Shown piece after piece: positions 1 through 5,696 of a stretch of DNA of 5,696 nucleotides. The notes below the pieces were generated by a model. It searched no databases, had not been told where the DNA came from, and was given only the letters and a program-made list of their open reading frames with translations. The position numbers and the translations under genes are program-made. The stretch is from Chloroflexota bacterium (lineage in GTDB: Bacteria > Chloroflexota > Anaerolineae > Aggregatilineales > Phototrophicaceae): positions 1-5,696 of the forward strand of contig JAPOYU010000017.1 in the NCBI GenBank assembly GCA_026706395.1, written 5' to 3'. The stretch's first letter is position 1. Each line of letters starts with the position of its first letter.

Positions 1-321
1 GTGCCGGTTGGCGGCATCGCCTACAGCGGCGCCAAGATGATCTCCCGCGTGGAAGTCAGCGTGAACGGCGGCGAATGGGAAGACGCGCAACTGCGGCAGC
101 CGCTTTCGGAACTGACCTGGGTTATTTGGCGCTACGACTGGCGCTTCCAGGAAGGCGATTACAGTTTCGAGGTCCGCACCTATGACGGGGACGGAGAGTT
201 GCAAAGTATGGAACGCCGCGGCACCCGCCCTGATGGCGCGACCGGAGTCCATTCCAAGAAGGCGAATATGCCTACCTTGGCCGACCTGGAAAATCCGCCC
301 ACGCCGGAGACCGAGGGCTAG
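1..321 (+). CDS. Molybdopterin-dependent (sulfite oxidase-type) oxidoreductase, C-terminal fragment
   Basis: The reading frame is open from the first base and ends at TAG 319-321, so this is the last 106 residues of a longer gene cut by the window edge; the GTG at position 1 is probably an internal valine codon. The fragment matches the Mo-co oxidoreductase dimerisation domain (immunoglobulin-like fold) that ends sulfite oxidase-family enzymes. Visible signatures are GGIAYSGAKMISRVEVSVNG at residues 4-23, the LTWVIWRYDW strand at 38-47, EVRTYDGDGELQ at 57-68, and the tail motif RPDGATGVHS. In the family this domain mediates dimerisation, while the molybdenum cofactor and catalytic cysteine lie in the upstream domain, which is not visible here. 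Substrate (sulfite or another oxyanion) and location (many bacterial members are exported or membrane-anchored) therefore cannot be judged. The ending is hydrophilic with no membrane anchor. Family assignment is fairly secure; the exact enzyme is not. Confidence 0.82.
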   Translation: MPVGGIAYSGAKMISRVEVSVNGGEWEDAQLRQPLSELTWVIWRYDWRFQEGDYSFEVRTYDGDGELQSMERRGTRPDGATGVHSKKANMPTLADLENPPTPETEG

Positions 322-350
322 TTAGCACCGGCAAAATGGTGGGGGCGACC

Positions 351-389
351 GGCGGCCTAGTGGGTATCTACGCGAACTATTAGGTCGCC
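351..389 (+). other. Long RNA hairpin downstream of the molybdoenzyme gene
   Basis: Bases 351-363 can pair with 377-389 as a 13-pair stem. The outer nine pairs include one G-T wobble and the inner four include two, around a 13-nt loop. An alternative 5' arm, GGGCGACC at 343-350, is perfectly complementary to GGTCGCCC at 383-390 and competes for the same 3' arm. No T-tract follows (the next bases are gaaaaacc), so this is not an intrinsic terminator by itself. It lies 29 nt after the stop codon and could protect the mRNA 3' end or assist the terminator that follows. The pairing is seen in the sequence; the role is inference. Confidence 0.4.
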
Positions 390-410
390 CGAAAAACCTT
401 CCAAAGAAAG

Positions 411-441
411 ACAGGGCGCCCCAAGGGGACGTCCTGTTTTT
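411..441 (+). terminator. Rho-independent terminator
   Basis: ACAGGGCG (411-418) pairs with CGTCCTGT (430-437) with one G-T wobble. After a bulged A429, CCC (419-421) pairs with GGG (426-428) around a CAAG tetraloop. A run of five T (437-441) follows directly, and the stem is preceded by an A-rich stretch (403-409) that partly complements the T run. This is the classical form of an intrinsic terminator on the + strand, placed about 90 nt after the molybdoenzyme stop codon. It separates that gene from the beta-propeller gene. The A-rich left flank could give weak termination on the opposite strand too, but no - strand gene is evident. Confidence 0.85.
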
Positions 442-488
442 GTCTTAGCGTATCCACAACTCTGCAAGCCAAGTTTCGTCCCTGTCGT

Positions 489-517
489 TTGCGAAATTGC
501 TTGTCCGATGGTATCGT
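489..517 (+). promoter_or_regulatory. Candidate sigma70 promoter for the beta-propeller gene
   Basis: A -35-like TTGCGA (489-494, 4 of 6 consensus) is separated by 17 bases from a -10-like TATCGT (512-517, 4 of 6), which carries the extended -10 TG dinucleotide at 509-510. A start of transcription near 524 would give a leader of about 27 nt to GTG 551. This is a consensus match by eye in a short region between a terminator and a gene, so position supports it, but neither hexamer is strong. Confidence 0.35.
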
Positions 518-539
518 CTTGGTCTTGTCTCCACCAGCC

Positions 540-543
540 GAGG
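540..543 (+). promoter_or_regulatory. Ribosome binding site deciding the GTG 551 start
   Basis: GAGG at 540-543 lies 7 nt before GTG 551. The longer in-frame TTG start at 497 has no purine-rich Shine-Dalgarno sequence in front of it, and would also lie upstream of the candidate transcription start. This site is the main reason for choosing 551. Confidence 0.45.
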
Positions 544-550
544 CTATGCT

Positions 551-2182
551 GTGGGCAATAGAAGATCGATCCTTTGTCTTTTGCATGTCTGGATCCTCAT
601 CGCTGCTTCCAGCGTTGTTTTTGCCATCCGTGTCTACGCGCCGGTCAAGCTAGAATCTCGGGCGCTTAATGAGCGTGAGGCATGCAGTGATGAATTCCTA
701 GCGCGGGAACTGGACCATATCACCTTCGCGAGCGCCATGCCTGTCGGCTATTACGACAGCAATGGCGCCGGTTTGGCGATAGGCGATCTCAATAAAGATG
801 GCTTGCTCGATATTGTTATGGCCAACCTGGCCGGCGATAATCATGTTTTCTGGAATCGCGGCGGCCTGCAATTCGAGCGCGAGGCATTGCCGTCACAGAG
901 CCCGGCCCGCGCCGCGGCGACTATCGATGTTGACGGCGATGGCTGCCTGGATATTGTCTTCACGCAGCAAGCGACAGCGCCTCTATACTGGCGGAATCAG
1001 GGCGGAGAGAGTTTCAAAACACAGGTACTGAACGGGGTCAGCTATATTGGCTATGCCATGAACTGGCTTGACGCCGATCGAGATGGCGATCTTGACCTAG
1101 TCACAGGCTCCTACGATGTCGAGAACGAAAAGATACTTGGGCAGACGGCGCCAAAAGCTGGCGTCATATACTACGAAAATCTCGGGGGCAGTTTTCACGC
1201 GCAGCGTATCGCCGGTCGATCCAATACTTTGGCGATCTGGACCGGCATCAACAGGGATGGCGAACACGAGATCATCATCGGCAACGACTTCGCCGTCGTA
1301 GACAAAACCTTCACCTTTCGCGATGACGCCTGGCAGGAGACCGACGCACTCGATGTTATGCCGCACAGCACGATGAGTTACGACTCCGCCGACCTGGACA
1401 ACGATGGCATGCGCGAGGTTTTCGCTGTCGATATGAAACCGTACGCCGATGACGCGGAAACTCTGGCGCAGTGGCAGCCCGTGATGGATATGATGATGGC
1501 CATGCCACATATTGAGGGCGATCCACAGATCATGGAGAATGTGCTCTATGCTGGCTCCGGCGGGCAACCTGTCAATATCGCGCGCGCGATGCGACTTGAT
1601 GGCACCGGCTGGAGTTGGTCGGCGAAATTTGGCGACCTGGATAACGATGGCTATCAAGACCTTTATGTCGTCAACGGCATGATATCCGTAGAGCTATTCT
1701 CTCATCTGCCGAATAACGAGTTGGTCGAAGAGAATCAAGTCTACCGCAATTTGTCCGGCGCCGGGTTTGCGCCGCAATTGGGTTGGGGGTTGAACGATCG
1801 CGCGAGCGGACGGGGCATGTCCCTGGCTGACCTGGACAACGACGGCGATTTGGATGTGGTCGTCAACAACTTGCTCAGCCCGGCGATGGTCTTCGAGAAT
1901 CGCCTCTGCGCGGGACCCGCCATAGAAGTAGACTTGCGCTGGAAGGGCATCGGCAATGGCGCTGGCATCGGCTCGCAACTCATACTGAAGACTGACCTGG
2001 GTGAATTCCGCCGCGATGTGACTGCGCTAAGCGGCTATCTTTCCGGCGAAAGCAGCCGCGTTCATTTCGGCTTTCCAGTTGATGCCGCCCTTCAGCGCTT
2101 GACGATAATCTGGAGCGATGGCGAAGTTAGCAGAATCGAAGAGCTCGGCGCCAACACCTTAATAACAGTGACGCGGGATTAA
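551..2182 (+). CDS. Secreted FG-GAP/VCBS beta-propeller protein with ASPIC/UnbV (CRTAC1-like) C-terminal domain
   Basis: A 543-residue protein from GTG 551 (561 if TTG 497 is used). Residues about 6-27 form one hydrophobic segment after NRR, a Sec signal peptide or signal anchor with a possible cleavage after Val-Phe-Ala. Seven Asp-rich calcium-binding-type loops follow: DLNKDGLLD (79), DVDGDGCLD (126), DADRDGDLD (174), degenerate GINRDGEHE (232), DLDNDGMRE (281), DLDNDGYQD (362) and DLDNDGDLD (427). Several are followed by strands such as YYENLGGSF. This fits FG-GAP/VCBS repeats building a seven-bladed propeller. Residues about 457-543 match the ASPIC/UnbV domain, with GNGAGIGSQL, LSGYLSGESSRVHFGF and LTIIWSDGEV. 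The family is extracellular; adhesion or ligand binding is often assumed but seldom shown, and I infer no specific ligand. There is no sortase motif or lipobox. A methionine-rich stretch (312-318) lies in the long spacer between loops 5 and 6. It seems a single-gene unit, with no clear terminator after it. Confidence 0.85.
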   Translation: MGNRRSILCLLHVWILIAASSVVFAIRVYAPVKLESRALNEREACSDEFLARELDHITFASAMPVGYYDSNGAGLAIGDLNKDGLLDIVMANLAGDNHVFWNRGGLQFEREALPSQSPARAAATIDVDGDGCLDIVFTQQATAPLYWRNQGGESFKTQVLNGVSYIGYAMNWLDADRDGDLDLVTGSYDVENEKILGQTAPKAGVIYYENLGGSFHAQRIAGRSNTLAIWTGINRDGEHEIIIGNDFAVVDKTFTFRDDAWQETDALDVMPHSTMSYDSADLDNDGMREVFAVDMKPYADDAETLAQWQPVMDMMMAMPHIEGDPQIMENVLYAGSGGQPVNIARAMRLDGTGWSWSAKFGDLDNDGYQDLYVVNGMISVELFSHLPNNELVEENQVYRNLSGAGFAPQLGWGLNDRASGRGMSLADLDNDGDLDVVVNNLLSPAMVFENRLCAGPAIEVDLRWKGIGNGAGIGSQLILKTDLGEFRRDVTALSGYLSGESSRVHFGFPVDAALQRLTIIWSDGEVSRIEELGANTLITVTRD

Positions 2183-2202
2183 AGCGCCGCTCTATTTCTT
2201 TG

Positions 2203-2230
2203 TTGACATCTTCTTTGCACATGTTAAAGT
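2203..2230 (+). promoter_or_regulatory. Sigma70-type promoter of the ABC importer operon
   Basis: A perfect -35 TTGACA (2203-2208) is followed, after 16 bases, by TAAAGT (2225-2230, 4 of 6 against TATAAT) with the extended -10 TG at 2222-2223. Transcription would begin near 2237, leaving a leader of about 140 nt before the first permease. It begins 20 nt after the beta-propeller stop codon, suggesting the importer is transcribed independently. A half-symmetric CAGCGTTG at 2235-2242, with a central CG, lies at the likely start site, where LacI-type operators often sit, but it is too short to call. Confidence 0.6.
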
Positions 2231-2352
2231 ATTGCAGCGTTGTTGGAATTGGTTCCTGGCATCGTTTTCCATATTGATAGCCGGCCGATAAACAAACAGA
2301 ACTATGTCGTATCTGCTTTTCAAATTCAACGTATCTCGTTCGCCATACGGGC

Positions 2353-2362
2353 TCCAATTGGA
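2353..2362 (+). other. 10-bp perfect palindrome in the operon leader
   Basis: TCCAATTGGA is its own reverse complement and lies seven bases before the Shine-Dalgarno sequence of permease 1. A related but imperfect inverted repeat, GGAA-TTGG-TTCC, occurs at 2245-2256 just after the inferred transcription start, and its AATTGG could pair with the CCAATT of this palindrome. It could be an operator half or an RNA element, but a 10-bp palindrome can arise by chance. Confidence 0.2.
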
Positions 2363-2368
2363 AACTGT

Positions 2369-2374
2369 GGAGGA
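2369..2374 (+). promoter_or_regulatory. Strong ribosome binding site for the GTG start of permease 1
   Basis: GGAGGA ends 5 nt before GTG 2380, a near-ideal Shine-Dalgarno sequence and spacing. It settles the start at this GTG, although the next in-frame ATG lies well inside the first membrane segment. Confidence 0.8.
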
Positions 2375-2379
2375 CGTCG

Positions 2380-3345
2380 GTGTCCGTTAGCGCGGTTCCT
2401 GCTGGACGCGGCCGAAAAGGCAAATCAGGCGTCTTGGGCGATTTCCGGCGCGCCTTTACCGGTTTGCGCCGGGAAGAGACGATTGCCGGCTATGTATTCT
2501 TGTTGCCGAACTTGGTTGGCTTCATCGTCTTCATGCTCTTTCCGATTCTTTTTGCCTTTTACATCATGCTGACGGATTGGAGCCTCGCGAAGGAGCCGGA
2601 ATTTATCGGCTTCAAGAATTTCGAGACGATGGTCAATGACAGGCTCTTTTGGAAATCGCTGGTCAATAGTTTCTATTACACCTTTGTCGCCGTGCCCACC
2701 GGTATCTTCATCGCTTTCTGGCTGGCGCTGGCGCTGAACCGCAAGATGCGCGGCATTATCTTTTTCCGAACCGTTTACTTCTTGCCGCAGATCACGTTGA
2801 CGGTGGCGGCCGCTACGGTCTGGCGCTGGATTTACCAGCCGGAAATCGGCATGATCAACCACATACTGGAGATATTTGGCATCGACGGGCCCAAGTGGAT
2901 TCACGATACGAAATGGGCGATGCCGAGCGTCATAATAATGAGCAACTGGCAGGGCATTGGCTTTGCCATGCTTATCTTGCTGGCGGGCTTGCAAGGCATC
3001 CCGGAAGAGTTCTACGAAGCGGCGGCGATAGATGGCGCGAGCGGCTGGCAGCGGATGCGCTACGTAACACTGCCGATGCTCTCGCCGGCGATTTTCTTTG
3101 TGGTTGTTACGTCGCTGATTGGGGCGTTCCAGTCCTTTGATCAATTCTATGTTTTGACGGAAGGCGGACCAGCCCACGCGACAACGCCACTCACCTTGTA
3201 CATATTCCAGAATGCCTTTCGCTTTTTCAAAATGGGTTATGGCGCGGCGCTGGCGGCGGTCTTGTTTGTGATCATTCTCATCATCACCATCGCGCAGTGG
3301 CATTTGGCGCGGCGTTGGGTCTTCGGCTTTGAAGACGACGAGTAA
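2380..3345 (+). CDS. Carbohydrate-type ABC transporter permease (MalF/UgpA family)
   Basis: A 321-residue inner-membrane subunit of a binding-protein-dependent importer (BPD_transp_1 / MetI-like fold). A basic cytoplasmic N-terminus (1-33, RGRKGK and RRAF) precedes about six hydrophobic segments near 38-64, 98-119, 130-150, 182-203, 236-256 and 287-308. The cytoplasmic EAA loop, which contacts the ATPase, is clear: EAAAIDGASGW from E213, continuing to LPMLSP at 231-236. The Y-VLTEGGPAHATTPLTLYIF stretch (257-275) is typical of the MalF/UgpA/LacF side of sugar importers. It lacks the long extra periplasmic loop of E. coli MalF, and at about 300 residues it has the usual length of UgpA-like permeases. 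It is first in the likely operon, 24 nt before permease 2, with which it should form the heterodimeric channel. The transported solute cannot be read from the permease; a sugar, oligosaccharide or glycerol-phosphate-like compound is the family expectation. Confidence 0.93.
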   Translation: MSVSAVPAGRGRKGKSGVLGDFRRAFTGLRREETIAGYVFLLPNLVGFIVFMLFPILFAFYIMLTDWSLAKEPEFIGFKNFETMVNDRLFWKSLVNSFYYTFVAVPTGIFIAFWLALALNRKMRGIIFFRTVYFLPQITLTVAAATVWRWIYQPEIGMINHILEIFGIDGPKWIHDTKWAMPSVIIMSNWQGIGFAMLILLAGLQGIPEEFYEAAAIDGASGWQRMRYVTLPMLSPAIFFVVVTSLIGAFQSFDQFYVLTEGGPAHATTPLTLYIFQNAFRFFKMGYGAALAAVLFVIILIITIAQWHLARRWVFGFEDDE

Positions 3346-3369
3346 TTTGGCAGCTTACAGGTAGTTTCG

Positions 3370-4248
3370 ATGGCGAGCATGCGGATCACCAGGGACAGGT
3401 TCTTTGGCCAGAAGCAGACCAAGTTAGTAATGGATCTGCTCGTTTATGTGGTCTTGGCGGTTGTGGGCATCATCTTCATCATGCCATTCGCCTGGATGGT
3501 CGCCAATTCGTTCAAAGATATTCGCGGCATATACACCTACCCGCCGGAGTTCATTCCGGAAGTCTGGCATTTTGAGAACTACACCGAAGCCTGGACGATG
3601 ACGCATTTCGATCTGGGATTTCTCAACAGCGCGTTCGTCGCCGCGGCGGTTGTGCTTGGTCAGCTATTCACCGCGAGCCTGGCTGGCTACTCATTTGCGC
3701 GGCTGCGCTATCCCGGGCGCGACAAGATCTTTTTGCTTTACATTTCGCTGATGATGGTGCCCTTCACCGTCTTGCTGATCCCGCTATATGTTCAGATGCG
3801 TTGGTACGGTTGGGTCAGCACGCTTCAGGCGGTCATCGTGCCATTCCTGTTCACGCCCTGGGGCACCTTCATGATGCGGCAATTCATGGTGACGATCCCG
3901 CGCGAACTGGAGGACGCGGCGCGGATTGATGGCTGCGGCTTCTTCCGCACCTATTGGCTGATCATCCTGCCCTTGACCAAGCCGGCGCTGGCGACGCTCG
4001 CCATCTTCACCTTCGTCAATACCTGGAACAGTTTCCAATGGCCCTTGATCGTGCTGGGCAAACCCAAAGTCAAGACCTTGCCGCTGCTGCTGGCCTCCTT
4101 CCAGAACCAGTCCGGCATGCGCACGCCCTGGCATCTGATCATGGCGGCGGCTACATTTGTCGTCATTCCCGTCTTGATCGCATTCGTCGTCGGACAGAAG
4201 TATTATGTCCGAGGCATTGTCACTAGCGGAATCAAAGGAGGTGCCTAG
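3370..4248 (+). CDS. Carbohydrate-type ABC transporter permease (MalG/UgpE family)
   Basis: A 292-residue partner permease. Six hydrophobic segments are visible near 22-45, 86-108, 119-140, 152-170, 197-218 and 257-275. The EAA loop appears as ELEDAARIDGCG (179-190), followed by LPLTKPALATLAIFTFVNTW (200-219), the most typical MalG/UgpE/LacG signature. The C-terminus FVVGQKYYVRGIVTSGIKGG is also classic for this group, where the last residues contact the ATPase dimer. ATG 3370 has only a weak Shine-Dalgarno (AGGT, 3359-3362); ATG 3379, three codons downstream, is an alternative. The gene follows permease 1 after 24 nt and precedes the binding protein by 56 nt, so translation within one mRNA is likely. 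It should pair with permease 1 to form the membrane channel. Family confidence is high; substrate is unknown. Confidence 0.93.
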   Translation: MASMRITRDRFFGQKQTKLVMDLLVYVVLAVVGIIFIMPFAWMVANSFKDIRGIYTYPPEFIPEVWHFENYTEAWTMTHFDLGFLNSAFVAAAVVLGQLFTASLAGYSFARLRYPGRDKIFLLYISLMMVPFTVLLIPLYVQMRWYGWVSTLQAVIVPFLFTPWGTFMMRQFMVTIPRELEDAARIDGCGFFRTYWLIILPLTKPALATLAIFTFVNTWNSFQWPLIVLGKPKVKTLPLLLASFQNQSGMRTPWHLIMAAATFVVIPVLIAFVVGQKYYVRGIVTSGIKGGA

Positions 4249-4292
4249 CGACCGATCATATGCTTCGCTTTGGATTCAATTATCAAATGTGA

Positions 4293-4297
4293 AAGGA
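4293..4297 (+). promoter_or_regulatory. Ribosome binding site of the solute-binding protein gene
   Basis: AAGGA lies 7 nt before ATG 4305, giving the binding protein its own well-placed Shine-Dalgarno sequence. The 56-nt gap after permease 2 shows no clear promoter and no terminator, so expression probably depends on the upstream operon promoter. Confidence 0.6.
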
Positions 4298-4304
4298 CAA
4301 TCAG

Positions 4305-5651
4305 ATGATTCGCAAAATCGCATTTCTAGTGACCGTTCTTGCGCTGCTCAGCTTCGGCTTCGTGGCATCGGCGCAAGACATGACGGATTGGACCTGCGGC
4401 ACGGTCGATGGCGACACGTCCGCGGCCATCACCATCACCGGTTGGGAAGGTCCCGGCGAGGTCGATAAGTTCTTGTTGGCCTTCGACGAATTCTTTGAAG
4501 CCTACTATCCCAACGTCGAACAGATCCTCAACACGGGTGTAAACTGGGGCGACTATTGGACGACCCTGCCGGCGCAGTTGGCTGGTGGCGCCGAGATCGA
4601 TATGGCCTGGATGCACGATACACGCAACGATACTTTCGCCGCCAATGGCTGGGCACTGAATCTCGACAGTTATCTCGAAGCTTGCCCGATTCCTGGATGG
4701 CCCGATAAATTCGTCGCTTCGCAAGTCGATGCCTTCAACTATCAGGGCAGCCAGTACGCCATTCCTTATGACTTGGCGCCGGGCGGGCTGTATATCAATC
4801 TTGACATCTTTGAAGAGGCTGGCTTGGAGCCACCTGGTGAGCACACGAGCTTCGAAGAGTTTACTGAGTTGGCGATTGCCCTCACGCAGGATACCGATGA
4901 CGATGGCAAAACGGATATCTGGGGCATCAGCAATCTGGTCAGCGTCGGCCGCGGCGCCGGCGGCGCCTACTGGATCATCAAGAGCTTCGGTGGCGACTTG
5001 TTCAACGAGGAGATTACCTCATCGGTGATGGATTCACCCGAGACCACCGCCGCCCTGCAATGGATGGCTGACCTGCTCTGGGATTCGGGCGCGCATCCGA
5101 CGGCTGAGAGTATAGCCGCTTCCGGTTTCACGACTGAATTCCTCTTCGCCAACGGCAACGTGGCCATGCACTATGCGCTGAATGATGCCGCTTCCCGCAT
5201 GTGGGAGCTGGTCGGCGACAGCTTCAATTGGACAGTTGTGCCCACGCCCACCGGTCCCGCCGGTCGCTACAACTTCATCGGCGGCTCGGCCTTCTCCATT
5301 CCCACTTCGGCCGCGCATCCGGATCTGGCCTATGAGCTGATTCGTTTCACCCTGGCGAACCCGGATCATCTATGCCGTACGGCTGCCATGGGCGCCGCGC
5401 TGACCAGCCAGTCCGAGTTCCATAACTGCGCTGCTCCCGATGACGCCCCCTACGCCGATGCTTATCATGAGGTGTTCTCGGTCATTGGCGCGCGGGATGG
5501 CGTACACCCAGTCTACCATTCGAAATACCTGGAATGGGAGTCCTCCGTTTGGGTGGCGAATATGGACCTGCTCTGGACGGGCGAAGAACGCGATGCCGCT
5601 GTCGTTGTGCAACGCGCGCACGATCAGACGAATGAACTCTTGGGTGGCTAA
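4305..5651 (+). CDS. Extracellular solute-binding protein (family 1, sugar-type) of the ABC importer
   Basis: A 448-residue exported binding protein. Residues 1-23 are a standard Sec signal peptide (RK, hydrophobic core, then ASA before QD), and there is no lipobox cysteine, so the mature protein is probably soluble in a periplasm or periplasm-like space. The body matches family 1 (MalE/UgpB-like) proteins: ITITGWEG strand (42-49), a WTTLPAQLAGGAEIDMAWMH region (85-104), QYAIPYDLAPGGLYINLDIF (150-169) as hinge-side core, FANGNVAMHYA (281-291), and GGSAFSIPTSAAHPDLAYEL (326-345) near the C-lobe. An acidic DTDDDGKTD loop (196-204) followed by IWG resembles a calcium-binding loop often seen in this family. 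Cysteines 31, 127, 357 and 375 could form two disulfides. It is the last gene of the set, after both permeases, and would deliver solute to them. Many aromatic residues suit sugar stacking, but the ligand is not identifiable by eye. Confidence 0.92.
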   Translation: MIRKIAFLVTVLALLSFGFVASAQDMTDWTCGTVDGDTSAAITITGWEGPGEVDKFLLAFDEFFEAYYPNVEQILNTGVNWGDYWTTLPAQLAGGAEIDMAWMHDTRNDTFAANGWALNLDSYLEACPIPGWPDKFVASQVDAFNYQGSQYAIPYDLAPGGLYINLDIFEEAGLEPPGEHTSFEEFTELAIALTQDTDDDGKTDIWGISNLVSVGRGAGGAYWIIKSFGGDLFNEEITSSVMDSPETTAALQWMADLLWDSGAHPTAESIAASGFTTEFLFANGNVAMHYALNDAASRMWELVGDSFNWTVVPTPTGPAGRYNFIGGSAFSIPTSAAHPDLAYELIRFTLANPDHLCRTAAMGAALTSQSEFHNCAAPDDAPYADAYHEVFSVIGARDGVHPVYHSKYLEWESSVWVANMDLLWTGEERDAAVVVQRAHDQTNELLGG

Positions 5652-5696
5652 ACCGCGCGTATCGTGAAACAATTCTGCGCTGTTGTAAGCAAGCGG

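Noticed and set aside
380..586. Short - strand frame across the intergenic region 5' of the beta-propeller gene
   Set aside because: It reads through the intrinsic terminator hairpin and has no recognisable motif; more likely a chance open frame.
1097..1657. Open - strand frame of 186 codons opposite the beta-propeller gene
   Set aside because: It is the complement of repeated Asp-Gly loops, giving low-complexity Val/Ile/His-rich runs; no recognisable domain, and the + strand reading is clearly real.
2183..2202. Possible terminator after the beta-propeller gene
   Set aside because: Only a 3-bp AGC/GCT inverted repeat is present, with no real T run, so no intrinsic terminator is supported.
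2425..3303. Open - strand frame of 292 codons opposite permease 1
   Set aside because: The translation is rich in Arg, Gln, His and Asp, with no domain or hydrophobic pattern, which is typical of the antisense of a membrane protein gene. The + strand gene has a full family signature and a strong ribosome binding site.
4205..4468. + strand frame bridging the end of permease 2 and the start of the binding protein
   Set aside because: It overlaps two well-supported genes in another frame and its second half is an Arg/His-rich frame-shadow of the binding protein signal region.
4326..4844. Open - strand frame of 172 codons opposite the solute-binding protein gene
   Set aside because: It lies fully within a convincing + strand gene and shows no motif, signal or ribosome binding site of its own.
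5652..5696. Possible terminator or new gene after the binding protein
   Set aside because: Two GCGC tetranucleotides flank a loop, but there is no solid stem and no T-tract before the window ends; nothing can be called.
1..5696. CRISPR arrays, tRNA or rRNA genes, insertion sequences, attachment sites
   Set aside because: I saw no regularly spaced direct repeats, no cloverleaf-like segments, no transposase-like protein and no terminal inverted repeats of meaningful length.

Overview
This window reads as an ordinary stretch of bacterial chromosome of moderately high GC with four real genes, all on the + strand. From the left they are: the tail of a sulfite-oxidase-type molybdenum enzyme; a secreted FG-GAP/VCBS beta-propeller protein with a C-terminal ASPIC/UnbV (CRTAC1-type) domain; and a carbohydrate-type ABC importer gene set made of two permeases and a solute-binding protein. 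GTG starts, Shine-Dalgarno sites and sigma70-like promoter elements show it is bacterial. The gene content would suit an environmental heterotroph, for example a Chloroflexota-like lineage. That placement is inference from protein flavour only and is weak.

Layout. 1-321 is the 3' end of the molybdoenzyme gene. It is followed by a long hairpin (351-389) and a clear intrinsic terminator (411-441), which close that transcription unit. 442-550 holds a plausible promoter and ribosome binding site for the beta-propeller gene, which I start at GTG 551 rather than the longer TTG 497 reading; it ends at 2182. I see no convincing terminator after it. 2183-2379 holds a good sigma70-type promoter (TTGACA, extended -10) and a leader of about 140 nt with small palindromes. 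Then come permease 1 (2380-3345), permease 2 (3370-4248) and the solute-binding protein (4305-5651), closely spaced and probably one operon. 5652-5696 shows nothing I can name.

How the genes work together. The binding protein captures a solute, probably a sugar or sugar derivative, outside the membrane and passes it to the channel formed by the two MalF/MalG-type permeases. No ATPase gene is present in the window, so the energising subunit must lie further downstream or be a shared one encoded elsewhere. The molybdoenzyme and the beta-propeller protein have no evident functional link to the importer; a terminator and promoters separate the units.

I did not find a previously undescribed system here. 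The points most worth a second look are the irregular blade spacing and methionine-rich insert of the propeller protein, the tandem hairpins after the molybdoenzyme gene, and the solute-binding protein's lack of a lipoprotein anchor.
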